A stretch of DNA of 64,000 bases, from positions 31,934,430 to 31,998,429 of the forward strand of contig CM030359.1 in the NCBI GenBank assembly GCA_017893485.1, given 5' to 3'. This stretch comes from Hemerocallis citrina. Its lineage: Eukaryota > Streptophyta > Magnoliopsida > Asparagales > Asphodelaceae. A model generated the notes under the pieces. That model ran no database searches. It worked only from the letters and a program-made list of their open reading frames with translations, and was not told where the DNA came from. Both the position numbers and the translations under genes were made by a program. Shown piece after piece: positions 1 to 11,349 of the stretch (position 1 is the first letter of the stretch; each line of letters opens with the position of its first letter).

Positions 1-674
1 ATAAAAGCATTTGTGCACTCTTCTGTCCATACAAACTCAACATCCTTAGCCAACAAGTCACAAAGGGGTTTGGAGATTTTTGAGAAATCTTTTATAAATC
101 TTCTATAGAACCCTGCATGTCCAAGAAAACTCCCAACACCCTTAACTGTAGTTGGAGGGGGTAGTTTTGATATTATATCAATTTTTTCCTTGTCTACCTC
201 TATGCCTCTTTTTGACACTACATGTCCCAACACAATACCTTGTTGTACCATTAAATGGCACTTTTCCCAATTCAGCACTAAATTGCATTCTTCACATCTT
301 TTAAGCACAAGCTGCAAATGGTTAAGGCATTCATCAAAACAAGATCCAAAAACACTAAAATCATCCATAAATACCTCGATGAACCTTTTCACCATGTCTG
401 AAAATATACTCATCATGCATCTTTGAAATGTTGCTGGTGCATTGCACAATCCAAAGGGCATCCTCCTGTATGCAAAAGTACCAAAAGGACATGTAAAAGT
501 GATTTTTTCTTGATCTTCTGGAGCAATAGCAATTTGATTATAGCCACTATAACCATCTAAAAAACAATAATGACTATATCCTGCTAATCTTTCTAACATT
601 TGATCAATAAAAGGAAGAGGGAAGTGATCTTTCCTGGTTTTGTTATTCAGCTTCCTGTAGTCAATGCATACCCT
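1..674 (-). pseudogene. Athila copy A reverse transcriptase, N-terminal half
   Basis: This is the reverse-transcriptase region downstream of gag-pro, matching copy B 39620-40300 almost base for base, and it is cut by the window edge after about 225 codons. In copy A the RT frame is the same as the gag-pro frame, but the tryptophan codon just after the protease/RT linker (next to base 675) reads TGA, so translation stops there. The catalytic box and the [12 protein letters not shown] connection segment are readable at the left edge. I see no further stop in what is visible. Confidence 0.85.
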
Positions 675-3551
675 TCATCCTGTAGTCACTCTTGTCGGGA
701 TAAGTTCATTTTCTTCATTCTTCACCACTGTGACTCCACTTTTCTTAGGCACCACATGTATAGGACTTACCCATTTGCTGTCTGAGATGGGGTAGATGAT
801 GCCAACATCTAGCAGCTTTAGAATCTCTGCTCTTACAATTTCTTTCATGTTCGGATTAAGCCTTCTCTGTGCCTCCCTGCTTGGTTTTGCGTTGTTTTCA
901 AGGAGGATTCTATGCATGCATTTGGATGGACTTATTCCCTTGATGTTTGCTATGGTCCATCCTATTGCGCTTTTGTGTTCTCGTAATACCCTCAGCAATC
1001 TTTCTTCTTCCTGTGCACTCAGGTTCGCAGCAATTATCACAGGTAGCGTCTGGTTCTCGCCCAAATATGCATGCTTCAAATGGTCGGGCAACTGCTTAAG
1101 CTCTATGTCTGGTGCAGTCGACTGATTCCTGGTCGTGACCGGGTCAGTCGACTCATCCTGTCCACCAGTCGACTTGTCCCTTCCATCAGTCGACTTGTCT
1201 GCATGAACAAAAGTGTCATCAGTCACCAGTTTTTCAAATACGGATGCAAACTTACCTGAGTATGACTGTGGGGTTTCAAGGTGATGTATTGTCTCTGCAA
1301 TCCTCTGGTCATCGTGTTCCTGAAATGTTTGATCAACAATCTCCTGTACCACATCAACATTATAGCATTCATGGTCATCGTGTGGTAACTTAAGTGTATC
1401 AAACATTTTAAATTCAACTTTTTCTCCATTTATTTTCATACTTATAGTACCCTTTTTAACACAAATTTTTATATCCGCTGTACTCATAAAGGGCCTACCT
1501 AGGATTATCGGTAGAGACGATGGCATTGAAGAGTCCTCCATGTCTAACACAACAAAATCAGCAGGCAAAATGAAATCGTTTACCTGAACTAGGACATCTT
1601 CCAAAATACCTCTAGGTCTTTTGATGCTGCGATCTGCCAATTGCAAAGTGATGGATGTTGGTTTGAGTTCCCCCAATCCTAGCTTTTCATAAACGGTGTA
1701 TGGGAGAAGATTTATGCTTGCCCCCAAGTCTAGGAGTGCCTTTTCAAAGAAGTGCTCACCAACCCTGCAAGGAATAGTGAAACTACCTGGATCCTTCAGT
1801 TTAGGAGGTAATTTTCTTAATAGTACAGCGCTCACTTCCTCTGTCAAAGCCACATCTTCCTTAACCTGAAATGTTCTTTTGTGAGTACAACAGTCTTTCA
1901 AAAATTTGGCATACGAAGGAATTTGTTTAATAGCATCAAGTAGGGGGATATTAATTTCTACCTTTTTGAGAGTTTCAAAAATGTCAGATAAATATTGTTC
2001 TTTCTTTTTATTGACTAACCTTTGAGGGAACGGTGGCGAAACTGTCCTTTCTTTTTCACTTACCTCGTTGGAACCCAAAGCTTTTGATGGTTGTGCTTCT
2101 AACTCGTCTGTGTGTGTTCCAACCTTGCTGTCAATTATCTTACCATTTCTTAGGGTTGTCACTGATTTGAGCTGTTCTTGGCCTCCAGGGTTTGGTATAG
2201 TTTGTGATGGGAGTTCACCTGCCTTTCGTTCGCTTAATTCTTTTGCAATTTGGCCAATCTGCGTTTCCAACTTCTGAATTGCTTGCCCTTGTTGGTTGGT
2301 TGTTTGATGTTGTTGTTGGAGCAATTGAAGAACGGTGGATTCAAAATCCAACTTCTTCTTTTCTTGAATTGTCCTATCAAACTCACTTCCCATTTGGAAG
2401 TTCCGTGCATGTCCTTGTGAAGATTGAGTGCCTTGATTATTCTGATTATTGCTCCAGGAGAAGTTTGGATGGTTCCTCCACCCTGGGTTGTATGTGTTCG
2501 AGAAGGGATTGTTCTTTTGTGGAAATGCTCCTCGACCTACATAGTTTGCATGCTCCTGATCTGTGAAAGAAGGCATGGGACATGTATCAGTGGTATGATC
2601 TACATGAGAACAAATTGCACAAATTTCGTTTGTTTGATTTTTAACTCCACCCATCATCGACATTGCATTAACAAGCATATCAATTTTCTTATTCATGTTT
2701 ACCATTTCTAGTTGAATGTTATTGCTATTAGAAATTTCGTAAACTCCCTGTTTTCTAGACGGGCCCCTCCTTGTTGAGAATTGTTGTGAGTTCTCGCTTA
2801 GTTCTTCAAATAGTTCTATGGCCTCATCACCACTTTTCCTCATTAAGATCCCGTTGCAAGCTAAATCCACAATTGCCTTGTTAGTATCGTTTAAACCTTC
2901 ATAAAAAGCTTGTACCTGTTCATCTTTAGGCATATTGTGCGTAGGGCATTTGAGAAGTTTGTTCTTGAAATCTTTCCATGCTTCGAAGAATAAGTCTCCA
3001 TCCTTTTGTTGGAAGAGTTGAATCTCCCTTTTCAGCTGTTTGGTCTTTTGGGCTGGAAAGAATTCTTTCAAAAATTTCGTGGCCAATTGCTCCCATGAAT
3101 TAATTGATCCTGGTTCCAAAGAATTATACCATAGTTTAGCGTTAAGTTTTAAAGAAAAAGGGAACAATATTAACCTGATTTGTTCAGGGGTGAGCCCTTG
3201 AACGCTTTGTGTCCAGCAAAGATCAAAGAAGTCTTGCAGATGGAGGTGCGGCTCTTCATCAGGTTTGCCACTAAAGTGGGGAACCATACTAAGTAACTGA
3301 GGAGATAGATGCATGTTCCCTGTGACATTAGGTTGATACGCAATGCAGGAGGGTTGTTCAATGTTCTTAGGCGTGAATTTGTCCTGCATTGGTACTCGAT
3401 TGGTTATTTCTTCTGCCATTATTGCTCGTGAATTGAGTCTCTGAGCAGTCGACTGGTTGGTCGCAGTCAGTCGACCTAATCTATGCAAAATGCGTTCTGT
3501 TTCTGCGTCAATTGGTAGTAGCTCTGGACGAAGTGATCTCCTTCCGTGCAT
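675..3551 (-). CDS. gag-pro: Athila copy A Gag-protease polyprotein (ends at a premature stop before RT)
   Basis: This 958-codon open frame encodes the capsid/nucleocapsid and the aspartic protease. The Gag capsid domain covers roughly residues 80-260 ([25 protein letters not shown]). A zinc knuckle of form CX2CX4HX4C ([14 protein letters not shown]) lies near residues 311-324. A Gln-rich, coiled-coil-like stretch follows, then the protease with [13 protein letters not shown] near residue 605; Athila elements use DLGAS where other gypsy proteases have DTGS or DSGA. The C-terminus is the start of RT. The ATG lies 108 bases from the PBS and matches the start in copy B. Ser-Thr pairs near residues 30-36 and 790-815 are encoded by GTCGAC palindromes. 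Lack of internal stops suggests a fairly young copy. Confidence 0.9.
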   Translation of the reverse strand: MHGRRSLRPELLPIDAETERILHRLGRLTATNQSTAQRLNSRAIMAEEITNRVPMQDKFTPKNIEQPSCIAYQPNVTGNMHLSPQLLSMVPHFSGKPDEEPHLHLQDFFDLCWTQSVQGLTPEQIRLILFPFSLKLNAKLWYNSLEPGSINSWEQLATKFLKEFFPAQKTKQLKREIQLFQQKDGDLFFEAWKDFKNKLLKCPTHNMPKDEQVQAFYEGLNDTNKAIVDLACNGILMRKSGDEAIELFEELSENSQQFSTRRGPSRKQGVYEISNSNNIQLEMVNMNKKIDMLVNAMSMMGGVKNQTNEICAICSHVDHTTDTCPMPSFTDQEHANYVGRGAFPQKNNPFSNTYNPGWRNHPNFSWSNNQNNQGTQSSQGHARNFQMGSEFDRTIQEKKKLDFESTVLQLLQQQHQTTNQQGQAIQKLETQIGQIAKELSERKAGELPSQTIPNPGGQEQLKSVTTLRNGKIIDSKVGTHTDELEAQPSKALGSNEVSEKERTVSPPFPQRLVNKKKEQYLSDIFETLKKVEINIPLLDAIKQIPSYAKFLKDCCTHKRTFQVKEDVALTEEVSAVLLRKLPPKLKDPGSFTIPCRVGEHFFEKALLDLGASINLLPYTVYEKLGLGELKPTSITLQLADRSIKRPRGILEDVLVQVNDFILPADFVVLDMEDSSMPSSLPIILGRPFMSTADIKICVKKGTISMKINGEKVEFKMFDTLKLPHDDHECYNVDVVQEIVDQTFQEHDDQRIAETIHHLETPQSYSGKFASVFEKLVTDDTFVHADKSTDGRDKSTGGQDESTDPVTTRNQSTAPDIELKQLPDHLKHAYLGENQTLPVIIAANLSAQEEERLLRVLREHKSAIGWTIANIKGISPSKCMHRILLENNAKPSREAQRRLNPNMKEIVRAEILKLLDVGIIYPISDSKWVSPIHVVPKKSGVTVVKNEENELIPTRVTTG

Positions 3552-3658
3552 CCACCAAAATTCTGTAACCTAAAAGAAAAATACTTAATAATAAAATTAA
3601 AAAGAAAGAAAGAAAAATAAAAACTTTCTACTGATCTGTAAGTTAAAATACTAGACAA

Positions 3659-3676
3659 TCCCCGGCAGCGGCGCCA
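3659..3676 (-). other. Primer binding site, Athila copy A (tRNA-Asp type)
   Basis: The minus strand reads TGGCGCCGCTGCCGGGGA six bases inside the LTR edge. This is complementary to a plant tRNA-Asp 3' end with one difference from the usual TGGCGCCGTTGCCGGGG. It fixes the element's orientation. Confidence 0.88.
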
Positions 3677-3682
3677 AAAACT

Positions 3683-5283
3683 TGTTGTGCAATCTATATA
3701 CCTAAATAAATAGATAAAACTAGACACAAATTAAAAACCTCGCAAGTGCACGAATCGTTTATAGAAGCGTAGCAATAGCAAGGGTCGATCCCACAGAGAT
3801 TGTAGACTTTAACTTACCAACCAATAAAAAGAATAAGAATCATAAAGAGTTGTTCTAAAGGTTGAAAAGAAATAAAAAGATTAAAACTAAATTAAGAAAT
3901 GTTGAATCACAAATATTTATGAAGTAGTTGGGTTTAGATCTCCACCAATAGTCAATAATGCTAAGTTACCTTCTGAACTTCTTCTTATTACTCATGTTTG
4001 TTCCCTTCAAGGGCATGGTATCTACTCCTTAAAGTGCTGTTTCCCTAAGCCAAGAATTAGGCATGGTATCTACTCTAATTCGTTTCTTTCATTAAGTGTT
4101 TAGCATGGTATCTACTAAGTTTAAAGAAAACATAAGATCAGTGGAAACGAACAAACACTCAAGGTTCTAGAAATTGGTATCAGATCTAGATCCCTTAAGT
4201 TGATTGAACCAAGAACCCCTAAAGATTCCCTTGTTACAGGTTACGGGCACGAGATACGGGTCGTCTCAATATGCTCATATAACAGATTCAGATAAATGGT
4301 AATGCAAACTTGAATTTCTCAAGTTCTGTATGTCAGTCGACTGGCTGTCACCTCAGTCGACTGCTCTCAGATCTTCGAGAACAAGTTTGATTATCATAAA
4401 TCTATATCAATTCAATCAGATTCAATCAATAAGTAAAATAGAAGAATTCAGAAGAATATAGCACTACATAACTACGGCTTCAATCTACCCAACTATGAAA
4501 TTAGTTCCACATAATAATACTTTTATTAATCAACAAGTTTGAATACATGGTTAACATAAAAGAATAGGAAAGAGAAGGAATAAACTGATGTAGTTCGGTC
4601 AGATAGGTCGGCTGGCTGTCACACAGTCGACCGGCCGTTCTTTTCTTAATGCTTGATCTCCTTTTTTCTTCTTTCAATGTTGATGCCGTGCTGCTCTTTG
4701 TTGATGGCCTGATCGTTCAGGAACTCTTGTGATTCGGCTTATTCAGGAACGTGGGAGAGCCTCTCAAGTAATGCTTCTTGGTTGGTATTTATAGAACACG
4801 GCTAGAGAATTAGGGTTTGCACTTTTCTTTTTTATAGAAAAGTCCTTTTTCTTTTTATTTATTTCCTTCCTCATTGCTCTGCGTATTATTTCTTTCTCTT
4901 TTCTTCTATTCTTCCTTTTCTGTTCTGCTTTGGATTAGATTTGGACGGATCTTCAAATATCTTATCTTTTAACTCTGCCGCCTACCAGTCGACTTGTCTT
5001 CGAACCAGTCGACTGTGTCGAGACTTCTGAAGATTTGATCATCCAAGTCGGCTGTTGACAATCAACTCCTCTGGGCAGTCGCCTGTTGTAATGGACCAGT
5101 CGACTGATGATCTGCAATTTCCTGTGTATCATCTTTAACAGCCTGAATCTGCTTCGTTTCTTTGTTTTAGGCTGTTTCCTATGGAAAAGAGAAAATAAGA
5201 GTTAAATACCACATATAGAGCTTTTAAATGTCTAATTACATTAAGATTATTGCTCCTAAATGTGAATAATATTGTGTTCATCA
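3683..5283 (-). repeat. 5' LTR of Athila copy A
   Basis: This 1601-bp LTR runs TGTTGTGC...TTCATCA on the plus strand; on the sense strand it starts TGATGAACAC. It is homologous throughout to the copy B LTRs, with more divergence than those two show between themselves. A TATA box (CTATAAATA on minus) lies at 4786-4794. Three copies of GCATGGTATCTACT start at 4013, 4061 and 4103. GTCGAC-centred palindromes occur in pairs at 4334/4354, 4986/5006 and 5076/5097. Confidence 0.9.
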
Positions 5284-6406
5284 CTACTACTACCACATCT
5301 CATTTCGACATTTCTTATCCAACTTAACATCAATATTGCCTATATCAATTCCCTGTTTATATTCCTTTCACAAACCCACAAATTATATTTTAAGTTATTC
5401 ATTACAACATTATCACAAAAAGGTTCATTCAAGCACATAAAACAACATTTTCATCTACTAACATTTGCATTTAGTTTTTGATGCTAACAACGAATTTTAC
5501 TTCAAGCAATCCATAGCTATAAATAATTCACACACAACTTAAGTATGATGATGGAATCACATACAATCTATTTAGCAACATTCCAATCAACTAATAAGCC
5601 ATTTTTCCAATTAAATGTACTCTTATTAATCTTTTTCATGCATTATCATTTCAATTCAATTTTAGCATGCTATCTAATTAGAAACATGGAAAATAACCCA
5701 CCTTATTTGGAGAGAATAAAATTGCAACACCTCCTAAACACAAGAGTCCTTACCAAAAGAGCGTTCCTCCGCCTCCTTGATGCGCACAACCGAGCCTCAA
5801 AGATGCCAATCCGAGCCCTCCTTGATGCCGGCCTTCCTTTGGTGCAAGCACAACTCACTCACACACAACTCTCAATCTTTTATCTCACTTACTACTAATA
5901 AATCACTACTAACAAATGTATTTTGTACTATAGGTTTTGGAGAAATGAAGAGTACAAAAATAACTAGGCTAGGGGGGGTATTTATACTCAAATTGGGAGC
6001 AAATGAAGGGTTAGGATCAATCTAGGAGTTAAAAATAAAAGGCTAGGATTCAAGGGGGAGTTGTAGTAACCAACCATGATCAAGCAACCACCACCCATAA
6101 CTCCACTCTTTTTTCATTTTCCCTCCATACCAAAACCGGCCACTTTGTGTGCTTTTTGAACGTGTACGTGCAATGCACGTGCATTCATTTGTTCTCCATT
6201 TAAAAAAGTTTTACATTATATTTTCTATAAAAATAATCTTATAAAAATATCCTACATTACAAGTTGTAATTAAAAGAGAAATAACTCATGGGCTTTAATT
6301 AATAGGCCAAATATTAGTTTTACAAAAGATAATTTAGATTTGGGCTAAAAATAAGGCTTATGTTTATTTGAAGAAAATGGGCTTTATAAAAATAATTAAA
6401 GAACAC

Positions 6407-6446
<40 letters not shown>

Positions 6447-6554
6447 ACATTATCCATAATGAAAATAATTATAAGATTTCATACTACAAAAAATTGCACG
6501 TGCACACTACGTGCAAAATTAATAATTTTCATAAATGAAAATCGGGGAATTACA
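5284..6554 (-). repeat. 3' LTR of Del1, truncated by Athila insertion
   Basis: The LTR's sense start is at 6554 (TGTAATTCCCC on minus), directly beside the polypurine tract at 6555-6567 (minus AAGGTGGGAGTG). A TATA box (minus TATAAATAC) lies near 5979-5987. An AT microsatellite occupies 6413-6444. The remainder of the LTR is to the left, beyond the inserted Athila element. I see no paired GTCGAC palindromes in this part. Confidence 0.82.
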
Positions 6555-6649
6555 ACACTCCCACCTTAGAATAGTTCTGTCCCCGGAACTACAGTCAAGA
6601 GCGAGAAACAAAACACTCACAACAAGCACAAGAAAATACAGAATACAAA

Positions 6650-7885
6650 TCAAGCAAAAAGCTCGGGATAATCCTTCAACATCCTCTCCTCAGACTCCCC
6701 AGTAGCCTCTTCAACCAAATGGTTCCTCCAGACTACCTTGACCATCGGTATCGTCTTATTCCTCAAGATTTTCTCTCGAGGATCAACAATCTCGACTGGA
6801 GACTCGATGTAGTTGAGATCCAAATGCAAACCTTCCGGCACTTCAGGCAAATGATGACTCGGATCTGGAATATAACCTCTCAGCATAAACACATGAAAGA
6901 CATTGTGCACCTGAGATAACTCTTCCGGTAACTCAAGCCGGTAAGCAGTTTTCCCGATCCTTTTCAATATCTTATATGGGCCTATAAACCTCGAGGCTAA
7001 CTTCCTGCCTTTGCCAAATTGAATCACACCTTTACTGGGCAATACTTTCAGAAAGACGAAGTCACCTTCCTCAAACTCAAGGTCCCTTCTCCGGTTGTCT
7101 GCATAGCTTTTCTTCCTGAGCTGAGCTTCTACCAACCTTTTCCTGATCAGATCAATCTTTTCAGAGGTTTGCTGCACAAGCTGAGGCCCAAACAATTGAC
7201 GCTCCCCAACTTCAAACCAACAAACAGGTGTCCTGCACTTCCTGCTATACAGAGCTTCGTACGGCGCCATCCCGATGCTAGTCTAAAAACTGTTGTTGTA
7301 GGCAAACTCTACCAAGGGTAAATACCTTTCCCAACTGCCTCCAAAGTCTAGTATACAACACCGAAGCATATCCTCAAGAATAGGGTTGACTCTCTCGGTC
7401 TGCCCATCGGTTTGCGGATGAAAAGTAGTGCTGAAATCCGTCTTGGTATCCAAAGCTGTCTGAAGACTCCTCCAGAAATGCAAAGTAAACCGCACATCTC
7501 ATTCAGACACAATAGTTGACGGAACACCATGAAGCCTGACGATCTTGCAAACATACAACTCAGATAATTTGTCCATCGAAGCAGTGAGTTTCATTGCCAA
7601 AAAGTGAGCGGACTTGGTTAGTCGATCGACTATAACCCAAATCACATCATTGCCTTTAGGACTCTTGGGCAATCCCGTGATAAAATCCATACTAATGTTA
7701 TCCCACTTCCATTCCGGAAAAGGTAACGGTTGTAATAGACCTTCGGGTCTCTGATTCTCGGCTTTGACTTGCTGACAAACCTCACACTTCGCCACAAATT
7801 CAGCCACATCCCGCTTTAAACCTGACCACCAGAAATACGGTTTGATGTCTCTGTACATCTTAGTACTTCCAGGATGTACCGACAA
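6650..7885 (-). pseudogene. Del1 integrase core, GPY/F module and chromodomain (broken)
   Basis: Three successive frames (7499-7885, 7283-7495, 6650-7270) together cover the integrase. The first has the second Cys pair of the HHCC finger (CEVCQQ) and the first catalytic Asp (MDFITGLP). The second has the [10 protein letters not shown] segment with the catalytic Glu. The third has the GPYKIL GPY/F motif and a C-terminal chromodomain-like tail ([15 protein letters not shown]...VVWRNHLVEEATGES). A stop and frame changes near 7498 and 7283 break it. The Trp of the usual EEATWE chromodomain box is Gly here. Confidence 0.85.
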
Positions 7886-7960
7886 AAGAGTAGCATGCGC
7901 CTCCTGAAGAATACTTTCTTTCAGGTCCGCCTGATTTGAAACGCATAGTATATCTCCGAA

Positions 7961-8299
7961 TCACAGCACTCCATCCTTGATTTGAAATCTGGGCAACTTG
8001 CCAGCACCAACCTGCTCCTTCATCTCCAAGATATCAGCATCAACCTCCTGACTTGCAATGATCCTTCCATTCAGTGTAGGCTGAAGCCTCAACTGAGCTA
8101 AAGATGCTCCTAATCCTTGCAAGACAACTTCAATACCTGCTCGATCCAATTCTTCCACCAGATGCTTCTGAGTTGTAATCAAACTGGATAAACTGCTCTT
8201 GCGACTAAGTGTATCAGCAACCACATTAGCTTTCCCAGAATGATACTTGATCTCAGGTCGCATGTCCTCAAGCACTTCGAACCATCTCCGCTGCCTCAA
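7961..8299 (-). pseudogene. Del1 RNase H end and integrase N-terminal linker (broken)
   Basis: This frame continues from the RNase H domain (RQRRWFEVLEDM, then VVADTLSRKSS, the usual end of gypsy RNase H) into the linker that precedes the integrase zinc finger. Stops separate it from the RT/RH frame at 8324 and from the integrase frame below. It matches the equivalent part of Del2 at 28990-29350. Confidence 0.8.
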
Positions 8300-8323
8300 A
8301 TTCAGATCCTTCTGCTGATATAT

Positions 8324-9365
8324 CTACTTCAAACTCTTGTGATCCATGTACATGTTCAATTTCTCACCGTACACGTAGTGCCTCCATTGCTTCAGGGCAA
8401 AGATAATCGCAGCCAACTCCAGATCATGAGTCGGGTAATTCTTCTCATGCGGTTGTAGTTGCCTAGACCCATAAGCGATTACACTTCCTTCTTGCATTAA
8501 GACACAACCAAGCCCACGATGTAAAGCATCGCTGTAAACATCATACTCAACACCTGCTCTAGGCAAAGCCAAAATAGGTACAGTAGTCAGCTTCTCTTTC
8601 AACTCCTGAAAGCTTGCCTCACATTGCTCAGTCCACTTGAAGTTCACATTCTTCTTGGTCAAACTAGTAAGCGGCACGGCTAACTGAGCATAACCTTGAA
8701 TGAATCTCCTGTAGTATCTAGTTAATCCAAGAAAACTTCTGACTTCCTTCACTGTAGTAGGCCTTGCCCAATCTCTCACTGCCTCTATCTTCTGAGGATC
8801 AGTGGCCACTCCCTCCTTAGAAAGGATGTGACCTACGAATGCCACTTCAGATTTCCAGAAATCGCACTTGGACAGCTTGGCATACAACTCCTGCTCTTCC
8901 AGCTTCCTCAAAACTGCTGCCAGATGCTCGGTGTGCTCCTCTTCTGACTTAGAGTACATGAGAATATCGTCGATAAACACCACGACGAAAGAATTAATGA
9001 ACGGCCTCAGAACTCTGTTCACCAAATCCATGAAGATTGCGGGTGCATTCGTCACTCCAAATGGTGTAACTATGAATTCGTAATGCCCATGTCGAGTTCT
9101 AAATGCAGTTTTGTGCACATCTTCAGCTTTCACTCGAACTTGCTGATATCCTGATCGAAGATCTATTTTGGAGAAAACAGCTGCTCCTTGTAAACGATCG
9201 AACAAGTCATCAATTCGGAGAATAGGATACTTATTCTGAACAGTGACCTTGTTCAGCTCTCGGTAATCGATGCACATTCTCATCGATCCATCCTTCTTCT
9301 ATACCAAAAGCACTGGTGCTCCCCAAGGTGATGCACTAGGTTGAATAAAGCATTTCTCCAATAGT
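8324..9365 (-). pseudogene. Del1 reverse transcriptase and RNase H (5' end lost)
   Basis: The open part (8324-9283, 319 residues) begins at [13 protein letters not shown]. It contains [15 protein letters not shown] and the catalytic FIDDIL box, then the RNase H core ([25 protein letters not shown]). The upstream codons to 9365 are readable but contain a stop near 9300 where Del2 has KKKDGS. Beyond 9365 the sequence is no longer chromovirus pol. Confidence 0.87.
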
Positions 9366-9452
9366 CCCAACCGATAACACTCAGGGGTGGACGAGGGAGA
9401 GGCGATCAGAGTTCTTAACATGCGATTTCACTAAGCTACCGAAAGGGCAGAA

Positions 9453-9496
9453 AAAGGACGTAGAAGAGCCCCCTAAAGGACGTAGAAGAGCCCCCT
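9453..9496. repeat. 22-bp tandem duplication
   Basis: The unit AAAGGACGTAGAAGAGCCCC plus CT occurs twice, perfectly, head to tail at 9453-9474 and 9475-9496. It lies 90 bases from the Del1 breakpoint. Confidence 0.9.
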
Positions 9497-10742
9497 AGAA
9501 CCTTCTGGTTCATGGGCTTATGAAATGGGAGAAGAACGTTTTTATCCAGAGTAATCTTTTTTTTATTTCTTTTCACTACATCAACCCAAGTAGAGCCCAT
9601 GATGGCCCAAGCCCAGTACAAAGACAGAAGGACTCGAAGAGAGAGAAAGAAAGAGTGAAAAGCTAGCATTGTAGCGAACTGAAGAACCTTAAGAAAATGG
9701 AGAAAATTGCCCAAGCGCAACCTTAAAAAGGAAAAAAAATAGATAGACGGAACTAAAATAGCTTACCAGATTGAACACCAACTAGATAAGAAAAGATAGG
9801 CGAAGCACTCAACACTAGGATCTCCTGATCCAAGAGCAACCAGGTACTCTAAACAACCAAACCAACAGAATTCAAACACAAACAACCGCACAAAATGATA
9901 CCTGAAAGATCAGTTGCGCTTGAAATCTTAAAGGAAGGGGAGAAGCGGAGAAGAGATCAAAAGGGATCTCACTAGGAGAATGCCCCACAAAACACTAGAG
10001 GGGGAACAAGAGAAAAATAACAAAGAGAACCCAAAAAATACAAAACTTATATTGACAGGATAATGGAGCGGAGCTGATAAGATCCAAAGGTCACCCTAAC
10101 TCGGAATATCAGTAGCCTCCCAAATCTAGGAGCGGCAGGGCGCCGGGAAGTGGATCTAACTGCTGAGAACGTAGGTCGCCAGTGAACTCGAGGAAACGAA
10201 AACTGCGAGATGGGTCTGGGAGAGATAAAGAGACCAAAGGAAAAGAAGAGGGGGATTTGAGATCCGAAGGAATGTGCGATCAGAAAGACTCAAGATGGGG
10301 AAGAGGGATCCAAAATGTAAAGAAAGATCAAAATCACTTTTTTAATCCCCAACAGGCTAAATGCACGTTGAAGTGGCCAATTGCCCACCATGTATTTTTT
10401 TTTAAAATCATATAAATAATCAAAATATATACAAAAACTATATTTCATTAATTTTATATATGCAATAATGAAATCAACACGTACATAGAAAACACGTGCA
10501 TCACACGTATAAAATATATTTGAGTCAAAATATGAGAAAATTGAATTTTAATTTATAAAATGAATTCGAACAAGTTATAAAAATAAATAATTGAAATACG
10601 TAGAAATATTACATGTAACAGTAGAATATATGTAACCGTCACGTGTATTAAAAACATGTGTAATACACGTAAAAACACAAAGATTTAGATCAATATTTGA
10701 GTAGACTCAAAATAGGATGAAAAATTAATTTTGAGATGACAG

Positions 10743-10744
<2 letters not shown>

Positions 10745-10791
<47 letters not shown>
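10745..10791. repeat. (AT)n microsatellite
   Basis: An uninterrupted AT dinucleotide run of about 47 bases within the LTR B block. Confidence 0.95.
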
Positions 10792-10793
<2 letters not shown>

Positions 10794-10831
10794 CAAAATA
10801 AAAAATATGTAGGACATTTATATTAAAATAC

Positions 10832-10875
10832 GCTACGGATATTACAAACAGCAGCTACGGATATTACAAACAGCA
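10832..10875. repeat. 22-bp tandem duplication near the LTR B start
   Basis: The unit GCTACGGATATTACAAACAG plus CA is present twice in tandem. The LTR C copy of this region (around 15360) has only one, more diverged, GATATTAC unit. Confidence 0.85.
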
Positions 10876-11155
10876 GTACAAAATACAACTCCGTAACACC
10901 CGTGGGAAAAATTGTCATAACTCAATTTTGTGGGATGTTACAACAAGCCCTTAGTGTTCTCCTCGCTATAGGGTTCAGTCTCATGCCATGAAATCCTACC
11001 ACAGTGACAAAGGCAAGATTCAGATATCCCACGAGTATAGGCTCCAATCCCAAAATCTACCGCCCGACTATACAGAACCCTCATCATGCGAATATCCCGC
11101 GAGCATCGCTCTAGCTCCGCATAGCAGTAGTCCCAGAATCCACCACCTGACTATA

Positions 11156-11349
11156 AAATAATTGAGACTTGTCTCACTCGGCACAACAATTACAATCTCG
11201 GAATCCACCGCCCGACTATAACTATAGTCCCGGAATCCACCACCCGACTATGAAATAATTGAGACTCGTCTCGCTATGCACAACAATTACAGTCCCAGAA
11301 TCCATCGCCCAACTGTAACTATAGTCTCAGAATCCACCATCCGACTATA
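11156..11349. repeat. 97-bp tandem duplication inside LTR C
   Basis: Two copies, from 11156 and 11253, begin AAATAATTGAGACT and contain GGAATCCACC...CCCGACTAT-like segments. Shorter versions of that segment also occur at 11055-11150. The copies differ at several positions. Confidence 0.75.

Larger units (their letters stand above)
1..5283 (-). mobile_element. Athila-type Ty3/gypsy retrotransposon, copy A (3' part lies left of the window)
   Basis: Read on the minus strand the order is 5' LTR (3683-5283), PBS (3659-3676), gag-pro (675-3551) and the start of RT (1-674). The whole stretch is collinear with the complete copy B at 39620-45063. The Athila assignment rests on the tRNA-Asp-type PBS, the DLGAS protease motif and the FMDD-type RT of copy B. 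The outer 5' LTR edge (TG...CA, 5283) abuts chromovirus LTR sequence starting CTACT, so this element is nested in Del1. The matching TSD and the 3' LTR are outside the window. Confidence 0.92.
5284..9365 (-). mobile_element. Del1: decayed Tekay/Del-type chromovirus, both ends incomplete
   Basis: On the minus strand the surviving order is RT, RNase H, INT, chromodomain, PPT, 3' LTR. It is collinear with Del2 (27604-30420). The 3' LTR is cut at 5284 by Athila copy A. The upstream side ends at about 9365, where homology to Del2 stops inside the region coding for the start of RT; gag, protease and the 5' LTR are absent. The LTR sequence differs from Del2, so Del1 is a related family and not a recent duplicate. 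Confidence 0.88.
9366..10942 (-). other. Incomplete chromovirus-type LTR block (LTR B), not assigned to a full element
   Basis: At 10942 the minus strand starts TGTAACATCCC followed by an AT-rich tract. Its first 50 bases resemble the start of the adjoining LTR C. Going leftwards the block becomes GC-richer and gene-leader-like (10000-10300), and it joins Del1 RT at 9365 with no LTR end, PBS or gag between. I found no coding domain in it. It may be a truncated LTR fused to Del1 by a deletion. Confidence 0.5.

Noticed and set aside
190..426. Plus-strand frames opposite Athila RT and gag as small genes
   Set aside because: They are antisense shadows of a well-supported coding frame, repeated at the equivalent place in copy B (39770-40045).
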